Shown here one piece after another: positions 50,477 through 58,798 of a stretch of DNA of 64,000 nucleotides. This stretch comes from CAXSEF01 sp964236535 (GTDB lineage Bacteria; Pseudomonadota; Alphaproteobacteria; Acetobacterales; Acetobacteraceae). The notes beneath the pieces were generated by a model, which searched no databases, was not told where the DNA came from, and saw only the letters and a program-made list of their open reading frames with translations. The translations under genes were made by a program, and so were the position numbers. Position 1 is the stretch's first letter. Every line of letters begins with the position of its first letter. The stretch spans positions 10,592-74,591 of the forward strand of contig CAXSEF010000008.1 of assembly GCA_964236535.1 (NCBI GenBank). Reading direction: 5' to 3'.

Positions 50477-50700
50477 TACCAACCTGCATCCAGTGTGACC
50501 GGCCAGGCAGGCAAGGCCGGAGGCTCTGCCTCTGGACTCCGCCAAAGGCCAGCCTCTGGAATCCTTGTGCTCATGGAATGGGCCGCCAAAGGCCTCAGGC
50601 CTTTGCCGGGTCCGGGCGTCGCCCGCGCAAGGTTCCGCTGGCCTGCCCGGGCCAGTGGAATGCGGGCGGAGGAAGCGCCCGGCCTTGCTTCCTGTGGAGA
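50475..50700 (+). repeat. Intergenic hairpin repeat, long form, between pth and ychF
   Basis: A long-form copy placed between two genes read in the same direction. It begins at the pth stop codon (ataccaacctgcatccagtg) and ends a few bases before the ychF ribosome site, so transcripts of this operon would carry it. It contains ccggaggc/gcctctgg, a shortened second hairpin, ccaaaggcctcaggcctttg, and the long-form module with a perfect ctggcc/ggccag stem around tgcccg (about 50638-50655). Confidence 0.87.
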
Positions 50701-50708
50701 CGTCAGAG

Positions 50709-51803
50709 ATGGGCTTCAACTGCGGCATCGTCGGCCTGCCCAACGTCGGCAAGTCCACGCTCTTCAACGCGCTCACCGCGACCGCCGCCGCGCAGGCCGC
50801 CAACTACCCGTTCTGCACCATCGAGCCCAACACCGGCCGCGTCGCGGTTCCCGACCCCCGCCTCGACGCCCTCTCCGCGATCGGGAAATCGCAGAAGACC
50901 GTACCCACCAGCCTGGAGTTCGTCGACATCGCCGGCCTGGTGCGCGGCGCCTCGAAGGGCGAGGGCCTCGGCAACCAGTTCCTCGCCAACATCCGCGAGA
51001 CCGACGCGATCATCCACGTGCTGCGCTGCTTCGAGGACCCCGACGTCACCCATGTCGAGGGCGCGATCGACCCGATCCGCGACGCCGAGATCGTCGAGAC
51101 CGAGCTGATGCTCGCCGACCTGGAGAGCCTGGAGAAGCGCCTGCCGGCCCTGGTGAAGAAGGCCCGCGGCGGCGACCGCGACAGCCTCGCAGCCGTCGCC
51201 CTGATGGAGCCGATCGTCGCCGCCCTGCAGGCCGGCCGCCCCGCGCGGACCGCCATCGCCCCCGCCGATGCCGAGGCCGCGCGCCGGCTCAACCTGATGA
51301 CCTCGAAGCCGGTGCTCTACGTGTGCAACGTCGAGGAAGCGGTCGCCTCCGCCGGCAACGCGCAGTCGGCCCGGGTGGCCGCGCGTGCCGCGGCCGAGGG
51401 CGCCGGCGTGGTGGTGGTGTCCGCCGCCATCGAGGCCGAGGTCAGCCAGCTGCCGGCCGCCGACCGTGCCGAGTTCCTCGACGGGCTCGGGCTGTCCGAC
51501 AGCGGCCTCGACCGGGTGATCCGCGCCGGCTACGCGCTGCTCGGCCTCGTGACCTACTTCACCTGCGGCCCCAAGGAGACCCGCGCCTGGACCATCACCG
51601 CCGGTACCAGGGCGCCGCAGGCCGCCGCCGTCATCCACAACGACTTCGAGCGCGGCTTCATCGCCTGCGAGACCATCGGCTACGCCGACTTCATCGCATG
51701 CAAGGGCGAGGCGGGCGCCAAGGAGGCCGGCAGGATGCGCGTCGAGGGCCGCGACTACCCCGTGCGCGACGGCGACGTCCTGCTGTTCCGTTTCAACGTC
51801 TAG
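50709..51803 (+). CDS. ychF: Ribosome-associated ATPase YchF
   Basis: YchF (Obg family) hydrolyses ATP in preference to GTP and associates with ribosomes, with roles in stress adaptation. The 364-residue protein has the P-loop GLPNVGKSTLFNALT, switch region FVDIAGLVRGASKGEGLGNQ, the altered NxxE specificity motif (CNVEEAVAS), a helical insert, and the C-terminal TGS-like domain ending FRFNV. The ATG at 50709 follows gtcagag and gives the standard start; the open frame before it crosses the repeat copy. Confidence 0.96.
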   Translation: MGFNCGIVGLPNVGKSTLFNALTATAAAQAANYPFCTIEPNTGRVAVPDPRLDALSAIGKSQKTVPTSLEFVDIAGLVRGASKGEGLGNQFLANIRETDAIIHVLRCFEDPDVTHVEGAIDPIRDAEIVETELMLADLESLEKRLPALVKKARGGDRDSLAAVALMEPIVAALQAGRPARTAIAPADAEAARRLNLMTSKPVLYVCNVEEAVASAGNAQSARVAARAAAEGAGVVVVSAAIEAEVSQLPAADRAEFLDGLGLSDSGLDRVIRAGYALLGLVTYFTCGPKETRAWTITAGTRAPQAAAVIHNDFERGFIACETIGYADFIACKGEAGAKEAGRMRVEGRDYPVRDGDVLLFRFNV

Positions 51804-51968
51804 GGACCAGTCCCGGGAGCACCGCGATCCGAGCCCACCGGGGCTCGCGATGCTGCAAGCCCTGTCACGAAGGCTTCGCACGGCGAGGTCTGGTGTTTCC
51901 ATCGGCGCATCCCTACGCTTCGCCCGACGAACTGCCCGTCAACGCCGAATTCAAGGAGCATCGTCAGA

Positions 51969-53339
51969 GTGCCATCAATCCTTGCACGCGAGCGCACCGT
52001 CGCACCGCCCGGCTTCAACCGCTGGCTCGTTCCGCCCGCCGCCCTTTGCGTGCATCTCTCGATCGGCCAGGTCTACGCGTTCAGCGTCTTCAACCTGCCG
52101 TTGACCCGGCTGATCGGCGGCACCACCCAGGCGCCCGACGACTGGACCCTGGCCAGGCTCGGATGGATCTTCTCCATCGCGATCGCCTTCCTCGGCATCG
52201 CCTCGGCGCTGTTCGGCGGCTGGCTCGACCGGGTCGGCCCGCGCCGCGCCATGGTCACCGCGGCCTGCTGCTTCGGCGGCGGCCTGCTGGTCGGCGCGCT
52301 GGGCATCGCGTTGCATCAGCTCTGGATGCTCTACCTGGGCTACGGCGTGCTCGGCGGCTGCGGCCTCGGCCTTGGCTACATCTCTCCGGTCAAGACGCTG
52401 ATGAGCTGGTTCCCCGATCGGCCCGGCATGGCCACCGGCCTCGCGATCATGGGGTTCGGCGGCGGCGCGATGATCGCCGCCCCGCTCTCGGTGATGCTGA
52501 TGGACTGGTACGGCAGCGCCGGCCACCTGGGTGTGGCGCAGACCTTCGCCACCCTCGGTATCGGCTCGTTCTGCTTCATGCTGATCGGCGCGGCGATCGT
52601 GCGCGTCCCTGCCGCCGGCTGGGCGCCGGAGGGCTTCGTGCCCCGCCCCACTAGCCTCAGCGTCGCCAACATGCCGGCCGTCACCCAGTACGAGGCGGTC
52701 AAGACCCGCCAGTTCTGGCTCATCTGGGCGGTGCTGTTCCTCAACGTCACCGCCGGCATCGGCGTGCTCGAACAGGCCTCGGCGATGAGCCAGGAGATGT
52801 TCCCCGGCCGCATCACCACCTATGCCGCAGCCGGCTTCGTCGGCCTGCTCAGCCTGTTCAACATGGGCGGCCGCTTCATCTGGGCCTCGGGCTCCGACCG
52901 CCTCGGCCGCAAGACCACCTTCGCGATCTTCTTCACCCTCGGCTTCCTGCTGTATGCCCTTGTGCCGTTCAGCGGGCAGAGCGGCAACATCGTCGCCTTC
53001 GTGCTCTGCTACGGCGTGATCATCAGCATGTACGGCGGCGGCTTCTCGACCGTGCCCGCCTACCTGCGCGACATCTTCGGCCTGCAGTACGTCGGCGCCA
53101 TCCATGGACGCCTGCTCACCGCCTGGTCGGCCGCCGGCGTGCTCGGCCCGGTGCTGGTGAACTACCTGCGTGCCTGGCAGATCGGCAACGGGGTCGCCAA
53201 GGCACAGGCCTACACGGTCACCATGTACGTCATGGCCGCCCTGCTGCTGTGCGGCCTCGTCTGCAACCTGCTGGTCCGCCCGCTGCGCGAGGCCGACAGC
53301 GACATCGCGTCCGATCTTCCGGTGGGAGTGCGGACGTGA
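51969..53339 (+). CDS. OFA-family MFS transporter (oxalate/formate antiporter-like)
   Basis: The 456-residue protein has twelve helices with OFA family text: FNRWLVPPAALCVHLSIGQV, YAFSVFNLPLTRLIGG, the AIMGFGGGAMIAAPLS stretch in helix 5, and SDRLGRKTTFAIFF as motif A of the second half. Relatives exchange oxalate and formate or other carboxylates; the substrate here is unknown. The start is a GTG at 51969 with an aaggag ribosome site about 10 nt upstream. Its TGA stop overlaps the GTG of a tiny membrane-protein gene, which is a known pattern for this family. Confidence 0.9.
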   Translation: MPSILARERTVAPPGFNRWLVPPAALCVHLSIGQVYAFSVFNLPLTRLIGGTTQAPDDWTLARLGWIFSIAIAFLGIASALFGGWLDRVGPRRAMVTAACCFGGGLLVGALGIALHQLWMLYLGYGVLGGCGLGLGYISPVKTLMSWFPDRPGMATGLAIMGFGGGAMIAAPLSVMLMDWYGSAGHLGVAQTFATLGIGSFCFMLIGAAIVRVPAAGWAPEGFVPRPTSLSVANMPAVTQYEAVKTRQFWLIWAVLFLNVTAGIGVLEQASAMSQEMFPGRITTYAAAGFVGLLSLFNMGGRFIWASGSDRLGRKTTFAIFFTLGFLLYALVPFSGQSGNIVAFVLCYGVIISMYGGGFSTVPAYLRDIFGLQYVGAIHGRLLTAWSAAGVLGPVLVNYLRAWQIGNGVAKAQAYTVTMYVMAALLLCGLVCNLLVRPLREADSDIASDLPVGVRT

Positions 53340-53437
53340 GCGGCGCGAAGGTGGCATTCTACTGGGCGATTGCCTTCGTCCCGCTCGCGTGGGGCGTCTG
53401 GCATACGGTGCTGAACGTCGGGAAGCTGTTCCGCTGA
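53336..53437 (+). CDS. Small single-helix partner of the OFA transporter
   Basis: A GTG at 53336 overlaps the transporter stop as GTGA and opens a 33-codon frame. The product is polar for five residues, then one transmembrane helix (AFYWAIAFVPLAWGVWHTVL) and NVGKLFR. Several OFA transporters of proteobacteria are followed by such a peptide, which I recall as being annotated as an MFS transporter small subunit. The overlap, the helix and the complete open frame all support it. Its function is not known; it could stabilise or regulate the transporter. Confidence 0.75.
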   Translation: MSGAKVAFYWAIAFVPLAWGVWHTVLNVGKLFR

Positions 53438-53454
53438 CGGTCGGCTGTGGTGCG

Positions 53455-53625
53455 TGACCGGCAAGGCAAGCAAGGCCAGAGCCTTTGTCTGCGGGTACAG
53501 CCATCGGCCCGGCCTTCGGCTGGTCTGGACTCAGCCCGCGCGATATTCCGATGGCCCGCTTCCGGCCACTGGAATGCGGGCGGAGGAAAAACCCGGCCTT
53601 GCTGTGCCTGAAGGTCAAGGGTCGG
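53455..53625 (+). repeat. Intergenic hairpin repeat, long form, partly decayed
   Basis: The copy lies between the convergent transporter and methyltransferase genes. It begins gaccggcaaggcaagcaaggcc and ends in aacccggccttgctgtgcctg. Its first three hairpins are disrupted, but the long-form module stem is kept in a different form, tggcc/ggcca (about 53551-53568). It overlaps the last codons of the methyltransferase gene. Confidence 0.75.
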
Positions 53626-54559
53626 CATCCGTCCGCCGCAGCTCCTGGCCGGCGCGCCACAGGAAGGTCAGCTCGTGCTTGTTGTGGAACAGGTGCAGCA
53701 GCTGCCCGCCGGGGATGGCCGCGAACGCCCCGGCCGTCTCGTGGTCGGTCTCGCCCTGGAACTTCACCGTGCAGACGATCCGCGCCGCCCGACCGGAGTC
53801 GATCCAGCGCCGGACCAGCGCCAGCAGCCGCGGCGGATAGGCGATCACGTCGGAGAACAGCCAGTCCACCGCCGGCGACGCCTTCGGCTCCAGCCCGAAC
53901 GCACTCTCCCGCAGCGTCCTGACCAGGGGCATCGCTGCGACCGTGGCGGCGAGCGGCGCACGATCGACCGCCGTGACCGCGGCGCCCAGCGAGGCGATCG
54001 CCCAGGTCCAGCCGCCCGGCGCCGCGCCCAGGTCGAGGCAGGACTGGCCTGGGCGCGGCCAGTCCCGCCACACCGTGCAGGCCTCCCACAGCTTCAGGTA
54101 GGCGCGGCTGGGCGGCCCGACGTGGTCCTCCTCGAACCGGCACACGCCGCCCACGAACGGACTCGCCGTGGCCGGGCTCGCGAGCAGCCGGTCGGCCGTC
54201 AGCAACGTCCAGGCGCCGAGGTGCGACGTCGGCGCCGGCGCGGGGAACACCAGCGTCCTGGGCAGCAGCGACGGCAGCCGCCCGGCCACCAGCGCGCAGC
54301 GCCGGTGGTGCGCCGCCCCGTAGAGACCCCAGTTGCGCTGCATGCCGCGCAGCGCATCCGCCGCCTCGCGCACCGATCCCATCGCGATCTCGCGCGCATC
54401 GAGCCAGGTGTCGATCGCCCAGGCCGCCCGACGCGCCGGGTCCGGCGAGAGCGCCAGACGCCCATGCCAGCCGTCGACCACCACGCCTGCAATCGCCAGC
54501 TCCTCGGCAAGCGGCGCCTCGAGGCCCTCGGCGGCAAGGTAGGCGCTGCGGATCACCAC
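53615..54559 (-). CDS. RlmM-like SAM-dependent RNA methyltransferase
   Basis: The 314-residue product resembles RlmM, which methylates the 2'-O of C2498 in 23S rRNA. The FtsJ/RrmJ-type methyltransferase domain is in the C-terminal half: motif I CLDLGAAPGGWTWAIA, the catalytic Lys-Asp-Lys-Glu set partly visible as RAYLKLWEA, LFSDVIAYPPRLL and CTVKFQGE. The N-terminal half may be a THUMP-like or other RNA-binding module. The start is one of two GTGs (54559 or 54556), since the ATG at 54724 lies within a repeat copy and the text between is not protein-like. A different rRNA or tRNA target cannot be excluded. Confidence 0.82.
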   Translation of the reverse strand: MVIRSAYLAAEGLEAPLAEELAIAGVVVDGWHGRLALSPDPARRAAWAIDTWLDAREIAMGSVREAADALRGMQRNWGLYGAAHHRRCALVAGRLPSLLPRTLVFPAPAPTSHLGAWTLLTADRLLASPATASPFVGGVCRFEEDHVGPPSRAYLKLWEACTVWRDWPRPGQSCLDLGAAPGGWTWAIASLGAAVTAVDRAPLAATVAAMPLVRTLRESAFGLEPKASPAVDWLFSDVIAYPPRLLALVRRWIDSGRAARIVCTVKFQGETDHETAGAFAAIPGGQLLHLFHNKHELTFLWRAGQELRRTDADP

Positions 54560-54627
54560 GCGCCTGCGCAGCGCACCCGGGCACAACCGCGACCCCGGGC
54601 CGGCGCACGACTCATGCCGGCGGGTCC

Positions 54628-54810
54628 AGGCATCGATCCGTAAGCAGGCAAGGCCGGGCTCTGCCCAGACCCGCCAAAGGCCTGAGGCCTTTGGAAACCC
54701 CTTCCTTGAGCACAGGGATTCCAAAGGCCAGGCCTTTGGCGGAGTCCGGAGGCAGCGCCTCTGGCCTTGCTCGCCTGCCTGATCACGCCCAAGACCGGTC
54801 GGTATCAGAC
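54628..54810 (-). repeat. Intergenic hairpin repeat, short form, reversed
   Basis: A complete reversed short-form copy between two genes read in the same direction (DUF423 gene, then methyltransferase). Its third hairpin is perfect (ccaaaggcctgaggcctttgg); the second is ccaaaggc/gcctttgg around 'ca', and the first is ccggaggc.gcgcctctgg. It ends with gccttgctcgcctgcctgat and ccaagaccggtcggtatcag, the conserved outer end in reverse. It overlaps the last codons of the DUF423 gene. Confidence 0.88.
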
Positions 54811-55170
54811 GGCGCGAAACGCGGAGCAGCCGAGCAGCAGCCAGCCCAGCATCAGCAGCACGCCACCGCTCGGCGCCGCCGGTCCGAGCCGGACCCCGGC
54901 CAGCGCGATCGCGTAGACACCCCCGCAGAACAGCAGCGTGCCCGCGGCGAAGCAGCAGCCGGCCATGGTCGCAAGGACTCCACCGCGCGCCGCCCAGACC
55001 CCGGTCAGCACCAGCGCCAGCGCGTGCCAGCCCTGCATCTGCACCGCGCCGGCCACCATCTGCAGCCGTGCGGGATCGAGGCGCTGCGGCAAGGCATGTG
55101 CGAGCAGCGCGCTCATGGCGACGGCCGCAAGGCCGGCAAAGGCACCGAGGGGAAGCCAGAGCTTGTGCAT
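54805..55170 (-). CDS. DUF423 family membrane protein (YgdD-like)
   Basis: The 121-residue protein has four hydrophobic helices in the DUF423 pattern: LPLGAFAGLAAVAMSALLAH with HAL, the paired VQMQGWHALALVLTG motif, and LFCGGVYAIALAG followed by LGPAAPSGGVLLMLGWLLL. This family is widely conserved in bacteria without a settled function. The ATG at 55170 (MHKLWLPLGAFA) is the family start. The product ends inside a repeat copy. The gap upstream (55171-55506) has no gene. Confidence 0.9.
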   Translation of the reverse strand: MHKLWLPLGAFAGLAAVAMSALLAHALPQRLDPARLQMVAGAVQMQGWHALALVLTGVWAARGGVLATMAGCCFAAGTLLFCGGVYAIALAGVRLGPAAPSGGVLLMLGWLLLGCSAFRAV

Positions 55171-55254
55171 CACCGGACTCTTCGCGGCCGCCGCGTCAAA
55201 CACAAGCCATGCTCCTGAATGACGTCCCGTCTCTGAAGCCGACGGCGACCAGGT

Positions 55255-55430
55255 CCAGGATGCTGCCCCTCCAAGGCGAGGGCCCGCCGGGACCTCAGGC
55301 CTGCAATCGACATTCCGGCCGCACCCCCGATGCGTCGTGCCACCGGCCTCATGGAGATGGTGTCCGGAGCCCTGCGGCCTTTGGCGGGTCCTGGGCAGAT
55401 CCCAGCCTCGCTGTCCTTCCCGCACCCACC
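55255..55430 (+). repeat. Decayed copy of the intergenic hairpin repeat
   Basis: The 336-bp gap between the DUF423 gene and the proline iminopeptidase contains a worn copy. The best-preserved part, near 55370-55420 (gcggcctttggcgggtcctg then ggcagatcccagcctcgctg), matches the end of hairpin 3 and the block after it in good copies. The earlier 'ggacctcaggcctgcaatcg' may be the remains of another hairpin. Edges are approximate. Confidence 0.45.
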
Positions 55431-55506
55431 CCGATCGTGCGGCGGCGCCCGTATCATGTCGCCAGGGTCTCGCCTGGCCAACCTGACGCAGTTACACTGA
55501 CCGGCG

Positions 55507-56457
55507 ATGCCACGTGGCGACCTTTTCCCGGAGATCGGACCGTTCGAGACCGGCTTCCTGCCGCTTTCGGACGGCCACATGATGTACTGGGAGCAGGTCG
55601 GCCACCCGCGCGGCCGCCCGGCGCTGTTCCTGCACGGCGGCCCCGGCGCCGGCGCCGGCGCGGTGCACCGCCGTTTCTTCGACCCCCAGTTCTGGCGGGT
55701 GGCGATCTTCGACCAGCGCGGCGCCGGCCGCTCCCGCCCGCTGGGCAAGCTGGACGCCAACACCACCACGCATCTCGTGGCCGACATCGAGGCGTTGCGC
55801 GTCCACCTCGGGCTGGAGCGCTGGCTGCTGTTCGGCGGCTCCTGGGGGTCGACGCTCGCGCTCGCCTATGCGCAGGCCCACCCCGACCGCGTGATCGGCC
55901 TGGTGCTGCGCGGGGTGTTCCTCGGCCGTGCCGAAGAGGTCGAGTGGTTCCTGCACGGGATGGCGCGGGTGTTCCCCGACGCCCATGCCGCCTTCGTGAA
56001 CCAGCTGCCGGTCGAAGAGCGCGGCAACCTGCTGGGCGCCTATCTCGCGCGCCTCACCCATCCCGATCCCCTGGTGCATCAGCCCGCGGCACGCGCCTGG
56101 TCGGTATACGAGGGTTCGTGCAGCACCCTGCTGCCCAGCCCCGACACGGTGGCGTCGTTCGCCCAGGACCGGACCGCGCTCGGCCTGGCGCGGATCGAGG
56201 CGCACTACTTCGCGCACGGCCTGTTCCTGCCGCCGGAGGGCCTGCTCGGCCACATGGATCGCATCGCGCATCTTCCCGCGGAGATCGTGCAGGGGCGCTA
56301 CGACATGATCTGCCCGGCAGTCTCCGCGTTCGAGCTCTCGGCGGCGTGGCCGCAAGCGCGACTGACCGTGATCCCGGATGCCGGGCACTCCGCCCTCGAG
56401 CCGGGAGTCCGACGGGCGCTCGTGGCCGCGGTGGAGCGGTTCCGCCACGCCCGCTGA
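55507..56457 (+). CDS. pip: Proline iminopeptidase (S33)
   Basis: The enzyme removes N-terminal proline from peptides. The 316-residue alpha/beta hydrolase has the oxyanion motif LFLHGGPGAGAG, the nucleophile elbow GGSWGSTLALAYAQAHP with Ser near residue 113, the acid in IVQGRYDMICP and the His in IPDAGHSALEPGV. The typical DQRGAGRSRP text is also present. Length is normal and no signal peptide is seen. The start at 55507 is the only well-placed ATG. It stands alone. Confidence 0.93.
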   Translation: MPRGDLFPEIGPFETGFLPLSDGHMMYWEQVGHPRGRPALFLHGGPGAGAGAVHRRFFDPQFWRVAIFDQRGAGRSRPLGKLDANTTTHLVADIEALRVHLGLERWLLFGGSWGSTLALAYAQAHPDRVIGLVLRGVFLGRAEEVEWFLHGMARVFPDAHAAFVNQLPVEERGNLLGAYLARLTHPDPLVHQPAARAWSVYEGSCSTLLPSPDTVASFAQDRTALGLARIEAHYFAHGLFLPPEGLLGHMDRIAHLPAEIVQGRYDMICPAVSAFELSAAWPQARLTVIPDAGHSALEPGVRRALVAAVERFRHAR

Positions 56458-56670
56458 CCCGAGCTTCGCGCGCGCACGTCACCGGCTGCTCGACCCGGCG
56501 CGGGATCATGACCAGGAGGGTCTGCGGCCGAACTGCACCACGCAGGGCCGGCAGGCGCCGGAAAATACCGCGTCTTCGCGACAGGTGAACGCGTCTGCAT
56601 GTAGCGCGTTGCGCAGTGTGAACGTTCGCAGCCGCGAGTCGTCCGTCAAGTCTGAGGAGACTGTAAGTCA

Positions 56671-57249
56671 ATGAATACGATAGTGCGCTGGGGTCTTGCC
56701 CTGACCCTGCTGCCGATTGCCGCCTGTTCCAGCTCGACACCGGCCCCGGTCGCCGAGGCGCCGCCGCCGCCGGCTCTCGCGGCGTCCGACCAGGCATTCG
56801 TCACCATGGCCGCGCAGGACGGCATGGCGGAGGTCCAGCTCGCGACGCTGGCGCAAACCAACGCACGCAGCCCGCGCGTCAAGGCGTACGCCAACGAGAT
56901 GATCAAGGATCATTCGGCAGCCAATGATCAGCTGATGAAGATCGCCTCGGCGAAGGGCGTCACACCGCCGACCGGCCTGGACGACATGCAGACCCAGCAG
57001 AAGACCACGCTGACGTCGGAAAAGGGCGCCAGGTTCGACCGCGACTACATGCATGGCCAGGTCAGTGACCATCAGTCGATGCTGCAGGCGTTCCAGGATG
57101 AGGCGCAGAACGGTCAGGACCCGGACGTCAAGGCGTACGCACAGGCCACCATCCCGACCCTCCAGCAGCACCTGACCCAGGCCCAGAGGGCGAGCGGGAT
57201 GAGAATGCCGAAGATGACGCCAAAGCCGATGCCCGACTCCAACACCTGA
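56671..57249 (+). CDS. DUF4142 lipoprotein
   Basis: The 192-residue product has a lipoprotein signal (ALTLLPIAACSSS, Cys19), a Pro/Ala linker, then the DUF4142 helical bundle, related to ferritin-like folds: SDQAFVTMAAQDGMAEVQLA, SPRVKAYANEMIKDHSAANDQ and YMHGQVSDHQSMLQAFQDEA. The tail is Pro/Met-rich. Members are periplasmic or outer membrane proteins of unknown role, often linked to stress. The ATG at 56671 has a gaggag ribosome site. The region 56458-56670 before it holds no gene. Confidence 0.9.
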   Translation: MNTIVRWGLALTLLPIAACSSSTPAPVAEAPPPPALAASDQAFVTMAAQDGMAEVQLATLAQTNARSPRVKAYANEMIKDHSAANDQLMKIASAKGVTPPTGLDDMQTQQKTTLTSEKGARFDRDYMHGQVSDHQSMLQAFQDEAQNGQDPDVKAYAQATIPTLQQHLTQAQRASGMRMPKMTPKPMPDSNT

Positions 57250-57910
57250 GTGCCACACCCGGTTGTCGCGAGGCGCGGCAGCCGGGTGCCCCGCGGTCAC
57301 GGTGCCGCCTGGCTGGAGTTCCGGCACGGATCGTCGTTCCATATCCCTGCGGCAGACATCGCAGTGTGCTGCGGTATCTGATGGCCAAGTACCTGAAACT
57401 GGATGCTTTCACCACGGGTTCGCCATTGAATGCGTTGCAACCATGGCAGCAATGCGACGCTGGCGGTTCAAACTTTCTTGGGATGTGCAACCTAGAGTGT
57501 GCCTGGACAAAACGTCCATCCACTTTGGGAAAAAGCCATGCCACAGAACGGCGGGAACACCATCCAGTCAGAGCCGCATGACCGCGCGAGCGAGATGTGG
57601 GCCCAGGAGCGCGCGGCGATCCAGGCTCGGATAGACGAGGCGATCCATCTCGCGATGACCAGCCCACGAGATGCCTGACCCCGGGCGATCCTGATTTGGC
57701 GTACCAGGCGCGATGCCAGACGCTGTGGTCCTGATCAGCGCAGCAGACCGCGTCCGACGCGTCCGACTCTGAATTCACGACGGGAATCGCCGACGTCAAA
57801 CCCTTCTGCGAACAACGAGCCCGGCACACGCCAGGCGAACCCGTCGTCACCCTGAGATCGACACTATACTGCTGATTTCGTAACCAGGTCACTCGCGGCG
57901 TGCGCTCTGA
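57250..57910. other. 661-bp gap with lower GC than its neighbours
   Basis: Between the DUF4142 gene and corC there is no long convincing gene. The stretch 57370-57560 is visibly richer in A/T than the surroundings (for example ttcaaactttcttgggatgtg), and so is 57830-57900. The only coding candidate is the short frame at 57538-57678, listed separately. A frame at 57366-57581 (MLRYLMAKYLKLDAF) is open but shows no family and no clear ribosome site. Such a patch may be an old insertion. Confidence 0.4.
57538..57678 (+). CDS. Small 46-residue protein candidate
   Basis: ATG at 57538 opens a 46-codon frame, with gggaaaaag 4-12 nt upstream as a weak ribosome site. The product is polar and helical in appearance (SEMWAQERAAIQARIDEAI), with balanced charge. 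Third codon positions are G/C-rich like those of real genes, although the upstream DNA is not. I do not recognise it. It may be a small regulatory protein or a chance open frame. Confidence 0.3.
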   Translation: MPQNGGNTIQSEPHDRASEMWAQERAAIQARIDEAIHLAMTSPRDA

Positions 57911-58798
57911 CTACTCCGCGGCTTCCGCCTTCGTCATCTTGGCGCGAAGCCGACGGATCTGCCGGGCATCGGCATCCATGACCCGGAATTCCACCCCCGA
58001 CGAGTGACTGATGACCTCGCCACGCGCCGGCACTCGCCCGGCGAGGGTGAACACCAGCCCGCCCACGGTCTCGATGTCGGCACCCCGCTCGTCGTCCGTC
58101 AGGATCGGGCCGAGCCTGGTCTCGAACGCCTCGACCTTCAGCCGTGCATCCACGTCGAGCGTGCCGTCCTGCCGCTCCGTCAGCATCGGGCCCTGGATCT
58201 CGTCATGCTCGTCGGCGATGTCGCCGGTGATCGTCTCGACCAGGTCCTCGATCGTCACCAGACCGTCGATGCCGCCATATTCGTCGACAACGAGCGCCAG
58301 ATGGGTCCGCGCCATCCGCATCTGCAGCAGCAGATCGAGCACCGGAACCTGCGGCGCCACCATCAGGGGAGGCCGCACGATCGCCTCGAGCTGGAAGGCG
58401 TCGGCGCGGCCGACATAGCCGAACAGATCCTTGATGTGGACCATGCCCACGATCTCGTCGAGCTGTTCGCGATAGACCGGCAGCCGCGAGTGGCCCTCGG
58501 TGCGCACGCGGTCGAGCGCCTGGTCGAGGGTCACGTCGGCCGGGATCGCGACGATGTCGGCCCGCGGCACCATCACGTCGTCAGCGGTGATGCCACGCAG
58601 GCGCAGCACGTTGGCGATCAGGGAGCGTTCCTGCCGGTCGAGGTCGTGCAGGCCGTGGACGTCGTCGCTGCCATCCCCCGACTGCGCGGGCTCGGCGACC
58701 AGCTCGGCGATGGACTCGCGCACGCCATGCTCGGCGCCGCGGCGGCGAACGCGGAAGCTTAGCAGGCTTGCAACCCGCGATGCCAGGGGACTGCTCAC
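57911..58798 (-). CDS. corC: CorC/HlyC family CBS-domain protein
   Basis: The 295-residue cytoplasmic protein has two CBS domains (VMVPRADIVAIPADVTLDQA; APQVPVLDLLLQMRMARTHL followed by VDEYGGIDGLVTIEDLVE) and a C-terminal CorC_HlyC transporter-associated domain (VGGLVFTLAGRVPARGEV). Relatives affect Mg/Co export, and CBS pairs bind adenine nucleotides. The start is a GTG at 58798 that overlaps the ybeY stop (GTGA), so it is translated with ybeY. In many alphaproteobacteria lnt follows; here it does not. Confidence 0.92.
   Translation of the reverse strand: MSSPLASRVASLLSFRVRRRGAEHGVRESIAELVAEPAQSGDGSDDVHGLHDLDRQERSLIANVLRLRGITADDVMVPRADIVAIPADVTLDQALDRVRTEGHSRLPVYREQLDEIVGMVHIKDLFGYVGRADAFQLEAIVRPPLMVAPQVPVLDLLLQMRMARTHLALVVDEYGGIDGLVTIEDLVETITGDIADEHDEIQGPMLTERQDGTLDVDARLKVEAFETRLGPILTDDERGADIETVGGLVFTLAGRVPARGEVISHSSGVEFRVMDADARQIRRLRAKMTKAEAAE

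Noticed and set aside
9692..54810. Hairpin repeats as remnants of an insertion sequence with its own transposase
   Set aside because: No copy contains an open frame of useful size, and both ends are shared by all sizes; they look non-autonomous. I keep a MITE-like origin open.
9692..54810. Hairpin repeats as simple intrinsic terminators
   Set aside because: They lack T-runs, carry at least three hairpins, and one copy lies between divergent genes while another separates pth and ychF.
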